Of a DNA stretch of 64,000 nt, positions 29,650 to 39,182 are shown in pieces. How positions within the stretch are numbered: position 1 is the stretch's first letter; every line of letters begins with the position of its first letter. Origin of the DNA: Pandoraea cepalis (lineage in GTDB: Bacteria; Pseudomonadota; Gammaproteobacteria; Burkholderiales; Burkholderiaceae). The notes under the pieces were generated by a model. The model was not told the origin of the DNA and did not search any database. It worked only from the letters and a program-made list of their open reading frames with translations. The position numbers and the translations under genes are program-made. The stretch lies in contig NZ_CABPSL010000001.1 in NCBI RefSeq assembly GCF_902459665.1, forward strand, positions 186,001 to 250,000, written 5' to 3'.

Positions 29650-31839
29650 ATGGCACTTTCTGCTTTGAACGCCGCGCGTGAGCGCGCGACGCCCTTGCTA
29701 GCTCCCGCTTTCCCCATCGAGGCCCCTTCGGCTTCCCGCCGGGCACGCCGCCCGTGGCCCGTGAACTCGCCGCGCCCGCTCGCCGCAGCGCTGACGTTCA
29801 GCGCGCTCGCTGCGGCAAGCACGTCCGTGCAGGCGGCCGATGTGTCCGATGCACCCTTGGAAGCAACGTCTGCCACTGCCGTCCCGGTGAGGCCTGAAGT
29901 GACGTTGCCAACCACCTTCGTGACCGGCAATCCGCTTGGGCGCGCCGCTGCCGACTTGACCGTGCCACTTACCGAACTCGACGGGAAGGCGCTGGCGTTG
30001 CGCCGTGCAGGCACGTTGGGCGAGACGCTTGACGGGCTGCCGGGCGTGTCGGCCACATCGTACGGCCCGAACGTCAGTCGCCCCATCATTCGTGGCCTCG
30101 ACGGCGACCGCATTCGCGTGTTGCAGAACGGCACGGCGGCGCTCGACGCCTCGTCGCTATCCTACGATCACGCCGTGGCGCAGGATCCGCTGACGATCGA
30201 ACGCGTAGAAGTCGTGCGGGGCCCTGCGGCACTGCTCTACGGCGGCAATGCGGTCGGCGGCGTGATCAACACCATTGACAACCGCATTCCGCGAGAATCC
30301 ATCACCGGCATTTCCGGTGCGACGGACTTCAGCTATGGCGGTGCGAACCGCGAACGGGCCGGGGCCGCGCAACTTGAATTCGGCAACGGCGAGTTCGCGT
30401 TCCACGTTGACGGCTTCGCCCGAAAAAGCGCGGACCTGCGCATTCCCGGCTTCGCCCGTTCGGCGCAACAACGCGCCCGCGACGACGAGGACACGCCGCA
30501 ACCGTCGGGCACCTTGCCCAACAGCCAGGGGCAGGTGAGTGGCGCGGCTGTCGGTGCGTCGTGGACGTGGGCCGACGGCTATACGGGCCTGTCGTACTCC
30601 GGTTACGACTCGGATTACGGCACCGTGGCCGAGGCGGACACACGCATTCGGCTGCGGCAGCAGCGTTTGGCATTGGCCAGCGAGATCCGCGACCTGAGCG
30701 GCCCGATCACCGCTCTCAAGTTCAACTTTGGCTACACCGATTACGAGCACAAGGAAATCGAAAACGGCGAGACGGGAACGACCTTCAAGAATCACGGCTA
30801 CGAAGGCCGTATCGAAGCGCGTCACGCGAAGCTCGGGCCACTCGACGGCGCCGTGGGCGTGCAGTTCTCGCAGAACACCTTCTCAGCGCTAGGTGAAGAG
30901 GCCTTTGTGCCGAAGAGCGACACGCGCAACGTCGCGCTGTTTGCCCTCGAAGAGTGGACCATGCATCCGGCGATCAAGCTCTCGTTCGGCGCGCGCATCG
31001 AGCACTCGAGCGTCAAGCCTACGGCGGGCGGTAATGAGCGCTTCGACAATCTACCGTCGCGCGACTTCACGCCGGGCAGCGTGTCGGCGGGTGCGATCTT
31101 CGCATTGGCCCCCGCGTGGTCGGTCGCGCTCAACACCTCGTACACCGAGCGCGCGCCCACGTTCTACGAGCTGTATGCGAACGGCCCGCACCTGGCGACC
31201 GGGGTCTGGGAAATCGGCAGTCCGCAGGCCGCGATTGAAAAGGCGTTTTCGACGGACCTGTCGCTACGCTATGAGCAGGGCCCGAACAAGGCCAGCGTCG
31301 GTCTCTTCTACAGCCGCTTCAACAACTTCATCGCACTCAACAATACGGGGCGCACGATCGATGAGGGCGGCCAGAGTTTGCCGGTCTATCAGTACGCGGG
31401 TGTGCCAGCCGACCTCTACGGAATGGAAGCCGAAGGCCGTGCGCGCCTTTGGCGCGGTCACGGCAACCTCGATCTCGAACTGCGCGGCGACTACACGATC
31501 GCGCGCAACCGCGAGACGGGCGAACCGCTGCCGCGCATCGCACCATTGCGTCTGACGGCGGCGCTTGCCTATGCGTTGGGTCACTGGGGCGCGCGACTGG
31601 AAATGGTGCACGCCAGTCCTCAAGGCCGCGTGCCCGCCAACGATCTGACGACCCGTGGCTACACCACGCTCGGTGCGGCGCTCACCTATCAGTTCAAGGC
31701 GGGTGGCGTGCAGTGGCTGGCGTACTTGAAGGGAGAGAACCTGACCAACCAGGAGGTACGTTTGGCCAGCTCGGTGCTGCGCGACATTGCGCCGCAGGGG
31801 GGGCGCTCGGTTCGCGTGGGTTTGCGCACCACGTTCTGA
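29650..31839 (+). CDS. znuD: TonB-dependent outer-membrane receptor, ZnuD-like
   Basis: The 729-residue protein has a long N-terminal region with a signal peptide ending near VQA/AD, a plug domain (about 85-195) with LPGVSATSYGPNVSRPIIRGLDG-type sequence and ERVEVVRGPAALLYGGNAVGGVINT, and a C-terminal beta barrel ending in phenylalanine (VGLRTTF). The plug resembles the zinc receptor ZnuD group, and the upstream palindrome and HHHCH protein fit zinc uptake. The alternative is a receptor for another metal complex. The annotated start may be upstream of the true one, since about 45 residues precede the hydrophobic signal core. Confidence 0.82.
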   Translation: MALSALNAARERATPLLAPAFPIEAPSASRRARRPWPVNSPRPLAAALTFSALAAASTSVQAADVSDAPLEATSATAVPVRPEVTLPTTFVTGNPLGRAAADLTVPLTELDGKALALRRAGTLGETLDGLPGVSATSYGPNVSRPIIRGLDGDRIRVLQNGTAALDASSLSYDHAVAQDPLTIERVEVVRGPAALLYGGNAVGGVINTIDNRIPRESITGISGATDFSYGGANRERAGAAQLEFGNGEFAFHVDGFARKSADLRIPGFARSAQQRARDDEDTPQPSGTLPNSQGQVSGAAVGASWTWADGYTGLSYSGYDSDYGTVAEADTRIRLRQQRLALASEIRDLSGPITALKFNFGYTDYEHKEIENGETGTTFKNHGYEGRIEARHAKLGPLDGAVGVQFSQNTFSALGEEAFVPKSDTRNVALFALEEWTMHPAIKLSFGARIEHSSVKPTAGGNERFDNLPSRDFTPGSVSAGAIFALAPAWSVALNTSYTERAPTFYELYANGPHLATGVWEIGSPQAAIEKAFSTDLSLRYEQGPNKASVGLFYSRFNNFIALNNTGRTIDEGGQSLPVYQYAGVPADLYGMEAEGRARLWRGHGNLDLELRGDYTIARNRETGEPLPRIAPLRLTAALAYALGHWGARLEMVHASPQGRVPANDLTTRGYTTLGAALTYQFKAGGVQWLAYLKGENLTNQEVRLASSVLRDIAPQGGRSVRVGLRTTF

Positions 31840-31895
31840 GCGGGATCGTGCCGCAAAAACGGAGTAATTTCCGAGAAATTTCCTCGCAGTAGACG

Positions 31896-31925
31896 ATTCG
31901 CGCGGCGCATTGCCGCGCGAATTTC
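31896..31925 (+). terminator. Probable terminator after the TonB receptor gene
   Basis: A perfect 11-bp stem (ATTCGCGCGGC at 31896-31906 with GCCGCGCGAAT at 31912-31922) closes a GCATT loop and is followed by a short run of T. It lies about 57 bp after the receptor stop, before hslV. Confidence 0.65.
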
Positions 31926-32127
31926 ACGATCCATGCCACGTTGTGCGACATTGCCTCGAGGGCGTCAAGCAGGGCGGGCGTGTTGCCGTCGACGCCTCTT
32001 GATATTCTTTCGATTGCCCTAAACTACAGTGACATCTCGCCCGGTCGGGCACGTCGTCACTGTTGTGTGGCGCGCACGGCCGGGCCCATCGTTACGGGGC
32101 GCACGTCGCCCCCGAAAAGGAACAGGC

Positions 32128-32679
32128 ATGGAGCAATATCACGGCACCACCATCGTCTGCGTTCGGCGCGGCGATCAGGTCGCGCTTGGCGGCGACGGTC
32201 AGGTCACCCTCGGCAATATCGTGATGAAGGGCACCGCCCGCAAGGTGCGCACGATTTACGACGGCAAGGTCATGGTTGGCTTCGCGGGTGCGACGGCCGA
32301 TGCCTTCTCGCTGCTCGATCGTTTCGAGGCGAAGCTCCAGAAGCACCAGGGGCATTTGACGCGCTCGGCGGTGGAACTGGCCAAGGATTGGCGTACCGAC
32401 CGCATGCTGCGCCGGCTCGAAGCGATGATGATCGTCGCCGATGCCGAGACCACGCTGGTCATCACCGGCAACGGCGATGTGCTCGATCCGGAGGGTGGCG
32501 TTGCCGCGATCGGTTCGGGCGGATCGTACGCCCAGGCGGCCGCCCGCGCGCTGGTCGAGAACACGGACCTGACGCCGGCGGAAGTCGTCAAGAAGGCGCT
32601 GACGATCGCGGGCGAAATGTGCATCTATACCAACGGCAATCACATCATCGAGGCGCTGCCCCCGAAGGCAGCGCAGTGA
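32128..32679 (+). CDS. hslV: ATP-dependent protease subunit HslV (ClpQ)
   Basis: HslV is the proteolytic core of the HslUV protease. The 183-residue precursor starts [10 protein letters not shown]; removal of the short propeptide after HG exposes the catalytic N-terminal threonine, as in related betaproteobacteria, while E. coli HslV only loses methionine. The [19 protein letters not shown] and [16 protein letters not shown] motifs are intact. ATG 32128 follows an AAAAGGAACAGG element. hslU follows after 107 bp. Confidence 0.97.
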   Translation: MEQYHGTTIVCVRRGDQVALGGDGQVTLGNIVMKGTARKVRTIYDGKVMVGFAGATADAFSLLDRFEAKLQKHQGHLTRSAVELAKDWRTDRMLRRLEAMMIVADAETTLVITGNGDVLDPEGGVAAIGSGGSYAQAAARALVENTDLTPAEVVKKALTIAGEMCIYTNGNHIIEALPPKAAQ

Positions 32680-32786
32680 CGGCGCGCGTGCCGCAGCGGG
32701 CCTCCCTCCTGCGGCACGATTGGCCGGTCGGCAGGTGACCGGCCGGGCGTCACCCTCCGTGCGAACCCCCTAATTTGGCGAACGTC

Positions 32787-34145
32787 ATGACCCATATGAC
32801 CCCCTCAGAGATCGTTTCCGAACTCGACAAACACATCATCGGCCAGCACAAGGCCAAGAAGGCCGTCGCGGTGGCGTTGCGCAACCGCTGGCGCCGTCAG
32901 CAGGTGGCCGATCCCCTGCGTCAGGAAATCACGCCGAAGAACATTCTGATGATCGGTCCGACCGGTGTCGGCAAGACCGAAATCGCGCGCCGTTTGGCCA
33001 AGCTGGCCGACGCGCCATTCATCAAGGTCGAGGCGACCAAGTTCACCGAAGTCGGCTACGTGGGGCGCGACGTGGACAGCATCGTGCGCGACCTCGCGGA
33101 AATCGCGATCAAGCAGACGCGTGAAGCTGAAATGAAGAAGGTGCGCACCACGGCGGAAGATCGCGCCGAGGATCGCATTCTCGATCTGTTGCTGCCGAGC
33201 GGGCGCGAGTCGTCGCGCGATATCCGTTTCGGTTCGGCGTCGCACGAGGTCGAGGCCAGCAGCGAGGATAACGCCACGCGCCAGACGTTCCGCAAGCGTC
33301 TGCGCGAAGGTCAGCTCGACGACAAGGAAGTCGAGTTGGAAGTGGAAATTCCGGCGCAGGGCATGGAGATCATGGGCCCGCCGGGCATGGAAGAGATGAC
33401 CGAGCAGATCAAGGGCATGTTCGCGAATCTGGGCAACCAGCGCAAGAAGCGCCAGAAGCTCAAGATCAAGGACGCGCTCAAGGTGCTGACCGACGAAGAA
33501 GCGTCGAAGATGCTCAACGACGAGGAGGTCAAGCAACTGGCCTTGCGCAACGTCGAGCAGAACGGCATCGTGTTCCTCGACGAAATCGACAAGATCGCCA
33601 CGCGCAGCGAAGTGGGTGGCGGCGACGTGTCGCGTCAGGGCGTGCAGCGCGACCTGCTGCCGCTCGTGGAAGGCACGACCGTGAGCACGAAGTTCGGCAT
33701 GATCAAGACGGATCACATTCTGTTCATCGCGAGCGGGGCGTTCCATCTGGCCAAGCCGAGCGATCTGATTCCGGAACTGCAGGGCCGCTTCCCGATTCGC
33801 GTCGAACTCGAATCGCTGTCGGTCCAGGATTTCGAAGCGATCCTCACGCAGACGGATGCCAGCCTCGTGAAGCAGTATCAGGCCTTGCTCGCCACGGAAG
33901 ACGTGACGCTCGACTTCGCGCCGGACGGCATCAAGCGGCTCGCGGAAATCGCTTTCTCTGTGAACGAGAAGACGGAAAACATCGGGGCGCGACGTCTATA
34001 CACCGTCATCGAAAAGCTGCTCGAGGACATCTCGTACAACGCCGGCAAGCAGGCGAACGAAGTGGTGTCGATCGACGCCGGCTACGTCAATCGCTTCCTC
34101 GAGGAAGTGGCGCAGAACGAAGATCTGTCGCGCTACGTGCTGTGA
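32787..34145 (+). CDS. hslU: HslU ATPase subunit (ClpY) of the HslUV protease
   Basis: HslU is the AAA+ unfoldase that feeds substrates to HslV. The 452-residue product has Walker [10 protein letters not shown], the GYVGRDVDS pore loop, an I-domain (about 110-245, rich in charged residues), Walker [13 protein letters not shown] and the C-terminal helical domain ending in EDLSRYVL, the tail that docks into HslV. ATG 32787 ([13 protein letters not shown]) is preferred over the upstream TTG at 32775. Confidence 0.97.
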   Translation: MTHMTPSEIVSELDKHIIGQHKAKKAVAVALRNRWRRQQVADPLRQEITPKNILMIGPTGVGKTEIARRLAKLADAPFIKVEATKFTEVGYVGRDVDSIVRDLAEIAIKQTREAEMKKVRTTAEDRAEDRILDLLLPSGRESSRDIRFGSASHEVEASSEDNATRQTFRKRLREGQLDDKEVELEVEIPAQGMEIMGPPGMEEMTEQIKGMFANLGNQRKKRQKLKIKDALKVLTDEEASKMLNDEEVKQLALRNVEQNGIVFLDEIDKIATRSEVGGGDVSRQGVQRDLLPLVEGTTVSTKFGMIKTDHILFIASGAFHLAKPSDLIPELQGRFPIRVELESLSVQDFEAILTQTDASLVKQYQALLATEDVTLDFAPDGIKRLAEIAFSVNEKTENIGARRLYTVIEKLLEDISYNAGKQANEVVSIDAGYVNRFLEEVAQNEDLSRYVL

Positions 34146-34169
34146 TGACGTGACGTTCGCTGCAATGTG

Positions 34170-34196
34170 AAAAAGGCCCCTCGGGGCCTTTTTTGC
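34170..34196. terminator. Terminator between hslU and regA
   Basis: AAAAAGGCCCC (34170-34180) pairs with GGGGCCTTTTT (34183-34193). A T-run follows on the plus strand and, by symmetry, on the minus strand, so it can serve both convergent operons. Confidence 0.85.
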
Positions 34197-34211
34197 GTTT
34201 GACGATGGGCG

Positions 34212-34754
34212 TTACTGCTTCACCGGACGCTTGAGCAGTTTGCGCTGCAGCGTGCGCCGATGCATGTTCAGCGCGCGTGCCGTGGCGGAGATGTTGCCGT
34301 TGTGCTCGGTGAGCACGCGTTGAATGTGCTCCCATTCGAGGCGCGCGACCGACAGCGGCGAGGGGTTTTCGATGGCTTCGTCGGCCTGGGTCTCGCTCGC
34401 ATCGCTGCGCAGCGACGCGAGGATGGTGTCGGCGTTGGCCGGCTTGGCCAGGTAGTTGTCGGCGCCATCCTTGACGGCTTGCACCGCCGTCGCAATGCTC
34501 GCGTAGCCGGTGAGCACCAGCATGCGTGATTTCGGTTGCAACGCGCGCAATGGCGCGATGAGCGGCAGTCCCGAGTCGTGACCCAGATGGAGGTCGACCG
34601 AGATCAGGTCGAACTGGCGCGTGCGCGCCGCGAGCAGCGCCGCGGCACTGTCGGCGGCGATCTGGACGTCGTAGCCGCGCCGCGTCAGCGCGCGGGCGAG
34701 CGTTTCGGCGAAAACGACGTCGTCGTCGATAAGAAGGAAGTGGGAGGCGTTCAT
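34212..34754 (-). CDS. regA: Redox response regulator RegA/PrrA/ActR type
   Basis: The 180-residue protein has a receiver domain with the acidic pair DDD (10-12), the phosphoacceptor Asp54 (ISVDLHLG), threonine in LTGYAS and the lysine of LAKPAN, followed by a short linker and a Fis-type helix-turn-helix (about 135-180) with GNISATARALNMHRRTLQRKL, which is nearly invariant in RegA proteins. RegA controls energy and redox metabolism genes in response to RegB. The start overlaps the regB stop by 4 bp. Confidence 0.95.
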   Translation of the reverse strand: MNASHFLLIDDDVVFAETLARALTRRGYDVQIAADSAAALLAARTRQFDLISVDLHLGHDSGLPLIAPLRALQPKSRMLVLTGYASIATAVQAVKDGADNYLAKPANADTILASLRSDASETQADEAIENPSPLSVARLEWEHIQRVLTEHNGNISATARALNMHRRTLQRKLLKRPVKQ

Positions 34755-36019
34755 GTCTGACTCCGCGAGCCGAAGAGGAAAGTGGCCATCGGCAGGCGCA
34801 GCTCGGCGCGCGTGCCTTGCGGCGTGTTGGGGGTGAGGACGATGTCGCCGCCGAGACGCTGGGCACTGGCAAAGGCCAGATACAGGCCCATGCCTTGTCC
34901 GCCGTGCGTACTCATGACGGGTGAATTTCCCAGCCGGGTACGCAGCTCAGTGGTCATGCCGGGGCCTTCGTCGCAGACCGTGAAGCGGATGTCGTCCGGC
35001 GTGACCGCCACGTCGAGGGTGACCGACGACGGGCTGAAATACGCGGCGTTATCGAGCACGATGGTCAGGATCTGGCCAACTTGCACGGTGTCTTCGATGC
35101 GCGCGGTCAACTTCGGCGGCACGTGCATCTGGAACTGGACTTGCGGATGCCGTAAGCGCCATTGCGTGGTGAACGCCGGCAACCATTCGGCCAACGCCTG
35201 CCGCACCGGTGCCGCCGCACGCGTCTGCACGTGGCCGATGGCGCTCTTGCACAGCGCGATTTGTTGTTCAAGCGTCTGCAGATCCGGCTCGTAGGGCTTC
35301 AACGCGGCATTGCCCAGGCTCTCGCTGCGCAGTTCGCCGACGACCACGGCCATGGTCGAGAGCGGGGTGCCGAGTTCGTGTGCCACGCTCGCGGCCTGAG
35401 CGCCGAGAGCGGCCATCCGCTCGTCGCGCAGCAACCGCTGTTCAGCGCGGGCGAGTTGCGCGTCGCGCGCGCGCAAGGCCCGCGACATCCGCGAAACGAA
35501 CCACGCGATCACGAGCACGCTGACCACGAAGTTGACCCACATGCCGGCCAGATGCAGGCGCAGCAGATTGCCCGGGTCTGCCAGATCGAGCGGCACGTAC
35601 TGAAAGTTCAGCGCGCCATACGCGACCAGCGAGAGCAGCGCCAGTTGCGACGCGTTGCGCCATGGCAGCACGGCGGCGGCGATCGCCAGGCCCGGCAGGA
35701 AGAGGGAGACGAACGGGTTGGTCGCGCCGCCCGAGAAGAACAGCAGCGCCGTGAGCGCGGCCAGATCGACAAGCAACTGGCTCATCAGGTCCAGATCGGT
35801 GCGGCGCCGGGCGCGCTCGATACCCCGCCGCGCGCGCACCCACGTGAGGACGTTGAACAGCACTTCGAGGGCGATGATGGTGAGCATCGGCTCGAGCGGC
35901 AGTCGCACGCCGAGCCAGAGTTGCACGACGCCGATCGTCGCCAACTGGCCGACGATGGCCAGACAGCGCAACCAGAAGAGCTGAACGACGTTGGCTCGCT
36001 CGATGGGGAAATGGGTCAT
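34751..36019 (-). CDS. regB: Redox-sensing histidine kinase RegB/PrrB type
   Basis: The 422-residue inner-membrane kinase has six hydrophobic segments in the first 175 residues, including the quinone-sensing heptad GGATNPF (97-103). The phosphoacceptor is His214 (VAHELGTPLS), and Cys257 lies in the position of the redox-active cysteine of RegB. The ATP-binding domain has N (LDNAAYFS), DEGPGM and GMGLYLA boxes. I chose the start MTHFPIERANVV at 36019 rather than the longer frame. regB precedes regA in one operon. Confidence 0.94.
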   Translation of the reverse strand: MTHFPIERANVVQLFWLRCLAIVGQLATIGVVQLWLGVRLPLEPMLTIIALEVLFNVLTWVRARRGIERARRRTDLDLMSQLLVDLAALTALLFFSGGATNPFVSLFLPGLAIAAAVLPWRNASQLALLSLVAYGALNFQYVPLDLADPGNLLRLHLAGMWVNFVVSVLVIAWFVSRMSRALRARDAQLARAEQRLLRDERMAALGAQAASVAHELGTPLSTMAVVVGELRSESLGNAALKPYEPDLQTLEQQIALCKSAIGHVQTRAAAPVRQALAEWLPAFTTQWRLRHPQVQFQMHVPPKLTARIEDTVQVGQILTIVLDNAAYFSPSSVTLDVAVTPDDIRFTVCDEGPGMTTELRTRLGNSPVMSTHGGQGMGLYLAFASAQRLGGDIVLTPNTPQGTRAELRLPMATFLFGSRSQT

Positions 36020-36260
36020 ACGACAAGTGTACCAAGTCCGGGTCACGGCCTATCCCGCGTCGCAGGGCGCTGCGACACTCTGCCGCATGGGTGCCGATGA
36101 AGAACCGATGAGGCGCCGATGACCGGCATCACGCAACGCGTTCCCGCGGGAGGCGGGGCGCGACTACAATGAGCATCCACGTCTTGCGCGGCAGGGTGTC
36201 GCGTAACCTCTCATGCGATACAGGGCGGAAGCCTTCCGTCGACAACGATAAGGAGTTTGC

Positions 36261-36788
36261 ATGAAGCACAAGCTATGGGCAGTTGCCGCACTGAGTTTCA
36301 GCATGGCTTCGGCCTACGCACAGGTGGGGCAGGTGGCGGTGTCCGACGCGTGGGCACGCGGTACCGTGCCGGGTCAGAGTGCGACCGGCATTTTCATGAC
36401 GTTGCAGGCGCCTCGGGCGACCACGCTCGTGGGCGTGAGCACCCCCGCCGCCGCAAACGCCGAAGTGCATGAAATGAAGCTCGAAGGCACGCTCATGAAA
36501 ATGCGCGCCCTGCCGAGCGGTTTGCCGCTGCCGGCCAATCAGCCCGTGCAGCTCAAGCCGGGCGGCTATCACATCATGCTCAGCGACCTGAAGACGCCGC
36601 TCAAGAAGGGCGACACCGTGCCGGTCACGTTGCGCTTCGAATCCGCCGATCACAAGATGTCCGAGCAGCAGGTTCAGATCCCTGTGCTCGACCTGACGGC
36701 GAGCGGGCCTGCGGGCACCGGCATGAGGGGTATGAGTGGTATGAGCGGTATGGCCGGTATGGCGCACGGCGCCGCCCATAGTCAATAA
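36261..36788 (+). CDS. Periplasmic copper chaperone PCu(A)C
   Basis: PCu(A)C proteins deliver Cu(I) to cytochrome c oxidase. The 175-residue product has a signal peptide (cleavage near AYA/QVG), an 11-stranded cupredoxin-like domain and the Cu ligands arranged as H70 and M72, M79/M81, H104 and M106 in GGYHIML. Its C-terminus adds a methionine/glycine/histidine-rich tail (about 150-175; GMSGMAGMAHG) that should provide extra copper sites. An AAGGAG element precedes ATG 36261. It diverges from regBA, a known regulator of oxidase genes, so redox control is possible. Confidence 0.9.
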   Translation: MKHKLWAVAALSFSMASAYAQVGQVAVSDAWARGTVPGQSATGIFMTLQAPRATTLVGVSTPAAANAEVHEMKLEGTLMKMRALPSGLPLPANQPVQLKPGGYHIMLSDLKTPLKKGDTVPVTLRFESADHKMSEQQVQIPVLDLTASGPAGTGMRGMSGMSGMAGMAHGAAHSQ

Positions 36789-37449
36789 AGCACCGGCGGT
36801 TCAGGTCATGGCCAACAAGACGCTCGGTACCCGGCAGAAGCTGATGTTTCGCGGCACGGCGGGTGTCGGCGGCCGGGTGGGCGCCCGTTACACGGGGGGG
36901 CGGCCTCCGTCACCGGCGCCTGGCGCGCCCGGGGTGCCGGGCCGTCGGCAGGGCTCAGTCGGGATTGGCAATGGTCGCGAGGTCGGTGGGGTTGGTGAGG
37001 TGGGCAGACGTCGCACGGGCGGCGGCGGTGCCGTTGATTCCCACACCGGCCGCAAGCAGCGCCGCGTGAAGACAGGCGGGGCATAGACAGGTGCCCCGCG
37101 GCGAAGCGAGTTGCACAACTGCAACAGCGGCGGCGTTGTCAGGGGCTGGCCTCTGGCGGGGGGCGCAGCGCGTAAATCGGGGGCGAAAGGGGACGCGGTA
37201 AAAATCGGCCACTGACGGGCGTGCATGGAGAGGCCAAAGGGGAGATACGCACGCGCAGCCCTGCGCCGCTGACGGGGCGAGAATCGCCGCATTTGCGGTT
37301 GCCGCCCCGCATGTGACGAAGGGTAGCCATGGGCATCGACCGACGCAAGTCCCAGACCCTGTCGAATCCCGTCAAAGCCCCGCACGGCCGGGCGCCTTGG
37401 CTGTACAATTCGCCGTGTTTCTGGTCCACCTGCGAAAAACCTTCCCGCC
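36789..37449. other. 661-bp region without a confident gene
   Basis: Open frames exist on both strands but show arginine/proline/glycine-rich, low-complexity translations typical of chance frames in high-GC DNA. The only one with a hint of structure is 36955-37212 on the minus strand (85 codons), whose translation contains CLCPACLHAALLAAGVG, a possible cysteine-pair plus hydrophobic stretch; it lacks a clear ribosome site. A TACAAT at 37404-37409, 40 bp before argB, could be a -10 box, but its -35 is poor. Confidence 0.4.
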
Positions 37450-38355
37450 ATGTCCGATCTGCAACCGTCTTCCATCGACGACATCGCTCCTGCTCTCAAG
37501 GCCGAAGTTCTGGCTGAGGCGATGCCGTATATCCGCAAATATCACGGCAAGACCGTGGTGATTAAATACGGCGGCAACGCAATGACCGAAGAGCGCCTGA
37601 AGCGAGGCTTCGCGCGCGACGTCATTCTTCTCAAGCTCGTGGGCATCAACCCGGTGGTGGTGCATGGGGGCGGTCCGCAGATCGATCAGGCGCTCAAGAA
37701 GATCGGCAAGCAGGGCACGTTCGTCCAGGGCATGCGCGTGACCGACGAAGAGACGATGGAAGTGGTTGAGTGGGTGCTCGGCGGCGAAGTCCAGCAGGAC
37801 ATCGTCATGCTGATCAACCAGTACGGCGGCCAGGCGGTGGGTCTCACCGGCAAGGACGGCGGCCTGATCAACGCGCGCAAGATGTTGATTCCGGATCGCG
37901 AAAACGCCGGCGAGCTGCTCGACATCGGTTTCGTCGGTGAAGTCGACTCGATCAATCCGGCCGTGGTGCGTGCGCTGCAAGACGACGCTTTCATCCCGGT
38001 GATTTCGCCGATCGGCGTTGGGGAAGATGGCCAGGCGTACAACATCAACGCCGACCTCGTGGCCGGCAAGCTCGCCACGGTGTTGGGCGCCGAGAAGTTG
38101 GTGATGATGACCAACATTCCGGGCGTGATGGACAAGGACGGCAATCTGCTGACCGACCTGTCGGCGCGCGAGATCGACGACCTGTTCGCCGACGGCACGA
38201 TCTCGGGCGGCATGCTGCCGAAGATCTCGTCGGCACTCGACGCTGCGAAGAGCGGCGTGAAGTCGGTGCACATCGTCGACGGCCGCATCGAGCATTCGGT
38301 GCTGCTCGAAATCCTGACGGAACAGCCATTCGGCACGATGATCCGCTCGCACTGA
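37450..38355 (+). CDS. argB: N-acetylglutamate kinase
   Basis: ArgB phosphorylates N-acetylglutamate in arginine synthesis. The 301-residue amino-acid kinase has KYGGNAM (nucleotide lysine), [19 protein letters not shown] and the arginine-sensitive type's N-terminal helix ([13 protein letters not shown]). The family length is about 300. It is followed by a strong terminator. Confidence 0.97.
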   Translation: MSDLQPSSIDDIAPALKAEVLAEAMPYIRKYHGKTVVIKYGGNAMTEERLKRGFARDVILLKLVGINPVVVHGGGPQIDQALKKIGKQGTFVQGMRVTDEETMEVVEWVLGGEVQQDIVMLINQYGGQAVGLTGKDGGLINARKMLIPDRENAGELLDIGFVGEVDSINPAVVRALQDDAFIPVISPIGVGEDGQAYNINADLVAGKLATVLGAEKLVMMTNIPGVMDKDGNLLTDLSAREIDDLFADGTISGGMLPKISSALDAAKSGVKSVHIVDGRIEHSVLLEILTEQPFGTMIRSH

Positions 38356-38411
38356 GTGCGACGCGTGGGAGCGGTGACGATGCCAACATCGCCCGGCCCC
38401 CCGAGTATCGA

Positions 38412-38441
38412 AGGCGGACCCTGCGGGGTCCGCTTTGTTTT
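38412..38441 (+). terminator. Rho-independent terminator after argB
   Basis: GCGGACCC (38414-38421) pairs with GGGTCCGC (38426-38433) around a TGCG tetraloop and is followed by TTTGTTTT. Confidence 0.85.
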
Positions 38442-38468
38442 GGTGTGACCCCTTCTTCGCGAGACCGC

Positions 38469-39167
38469 ATGCCTACCCCCGCCTTTTTCTCCTGGAGCGG
38501 CGGCAAGGATTCCTGCCTTGCCCTGCATCACGCATTGTCTGGCGACACGCGCGGCGAGCCGCACTACGAGGTGCGTCGCCTGCTTGCGATGTTCGACGAA
38601 ACGGGCGACAGCTCGCGCTCGCATGGTTTGCCGCGTGAATTGATGCAGTCGCAGGCCGAGGCACTCGGTATCGCGCTCGACGTCGGCCATGCCGGCTGGC
38701 ACGAATACGAGGCGGCGTTCGTCGCCCGCTTGCTGGCGATGCGTGCCGAGGGCATCACGCACGGCTTGTTCGGCGATATCGATTTGCAGCCGCATCGCGA
38801 TTGGGAAGAGAAGGTCTGCGCGGCGGCGGGCATGACCGCCGTATTGCCGCTGTGGCAACGCGAGCGCCTGACACTCGCGCACGAATTCATCTCGCTGGGC
38901 TATCGGGCGGTGATCGTCTGTGTGGACGGTCGGCACCTCGGGCCGGAATTCGTCGGCCGCGAATACGATGCCTCGCTGCTGGCGGACCTGCCGGCGCACG
39001 TCGACGCGTGCGGTGAGAACGGCGAGTTCCACACGTTCGCCTACGATGGCCCTCGCTTCACGCGCCCGGTGCCGTGGCGCATCGAGTGTGTCGAGACGAT
39101 TCACGGCCCCAAAGAGTACGGCGGCACGCCGTACCACCGCGCGCAGATCGTGGCAGCGGGCGGCTGA
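38469..39167 (+). CDS. Dph6-type ATP pyrophosphatase (diphthine-ammonia ligase domain protein)
   Basis: The 232-residue protein has the PP-loop SGGKDSCLAL (9-18) and the family motifs RLLAMFDE, LFGDIDLQPHRDW and ATP-site FHTFAYDGPRF. In eukaryotes and archaea such proteins amidate diphthine on EF2; bacteria lack diphthamide, so the bacterial members act on an unknown substrate. The ATG at 38469 starts directly on the conserved core. It stands alone between argB and a convergent LysR gene. Confidence 0.88.
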   Translation: MPTPAFFSWSGGKDSCLALHHALSGDTRGEPHYEVRRLLAMFDETGDSSRSHGLPRELMQSQAEALGIALDVGHAGWHEYEAAFVARLLAMRAEGITHGLFGDIDLQPHRDWEEKVCAAAGMTAVLPLWQRERLTLAHEFISLGYRAVIVCVDGRHLGPEFVGREYDASLLADLPAHVDACGENGEFHTFAYDGPRFTRPVPWRIECVETIHGPKEYGGTPYHRAQIVAAGG

Positions 39168-39182
39168 CCGGCGCCCACGGCA

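Noticed and set aside
37111-37126. Third TGCAAC/GTTGCA site
   Set aside because: Half-sites are in the opposite order with different spacing (GTTGCA-N4-TGCAAC), and no metal gene starts beside it.
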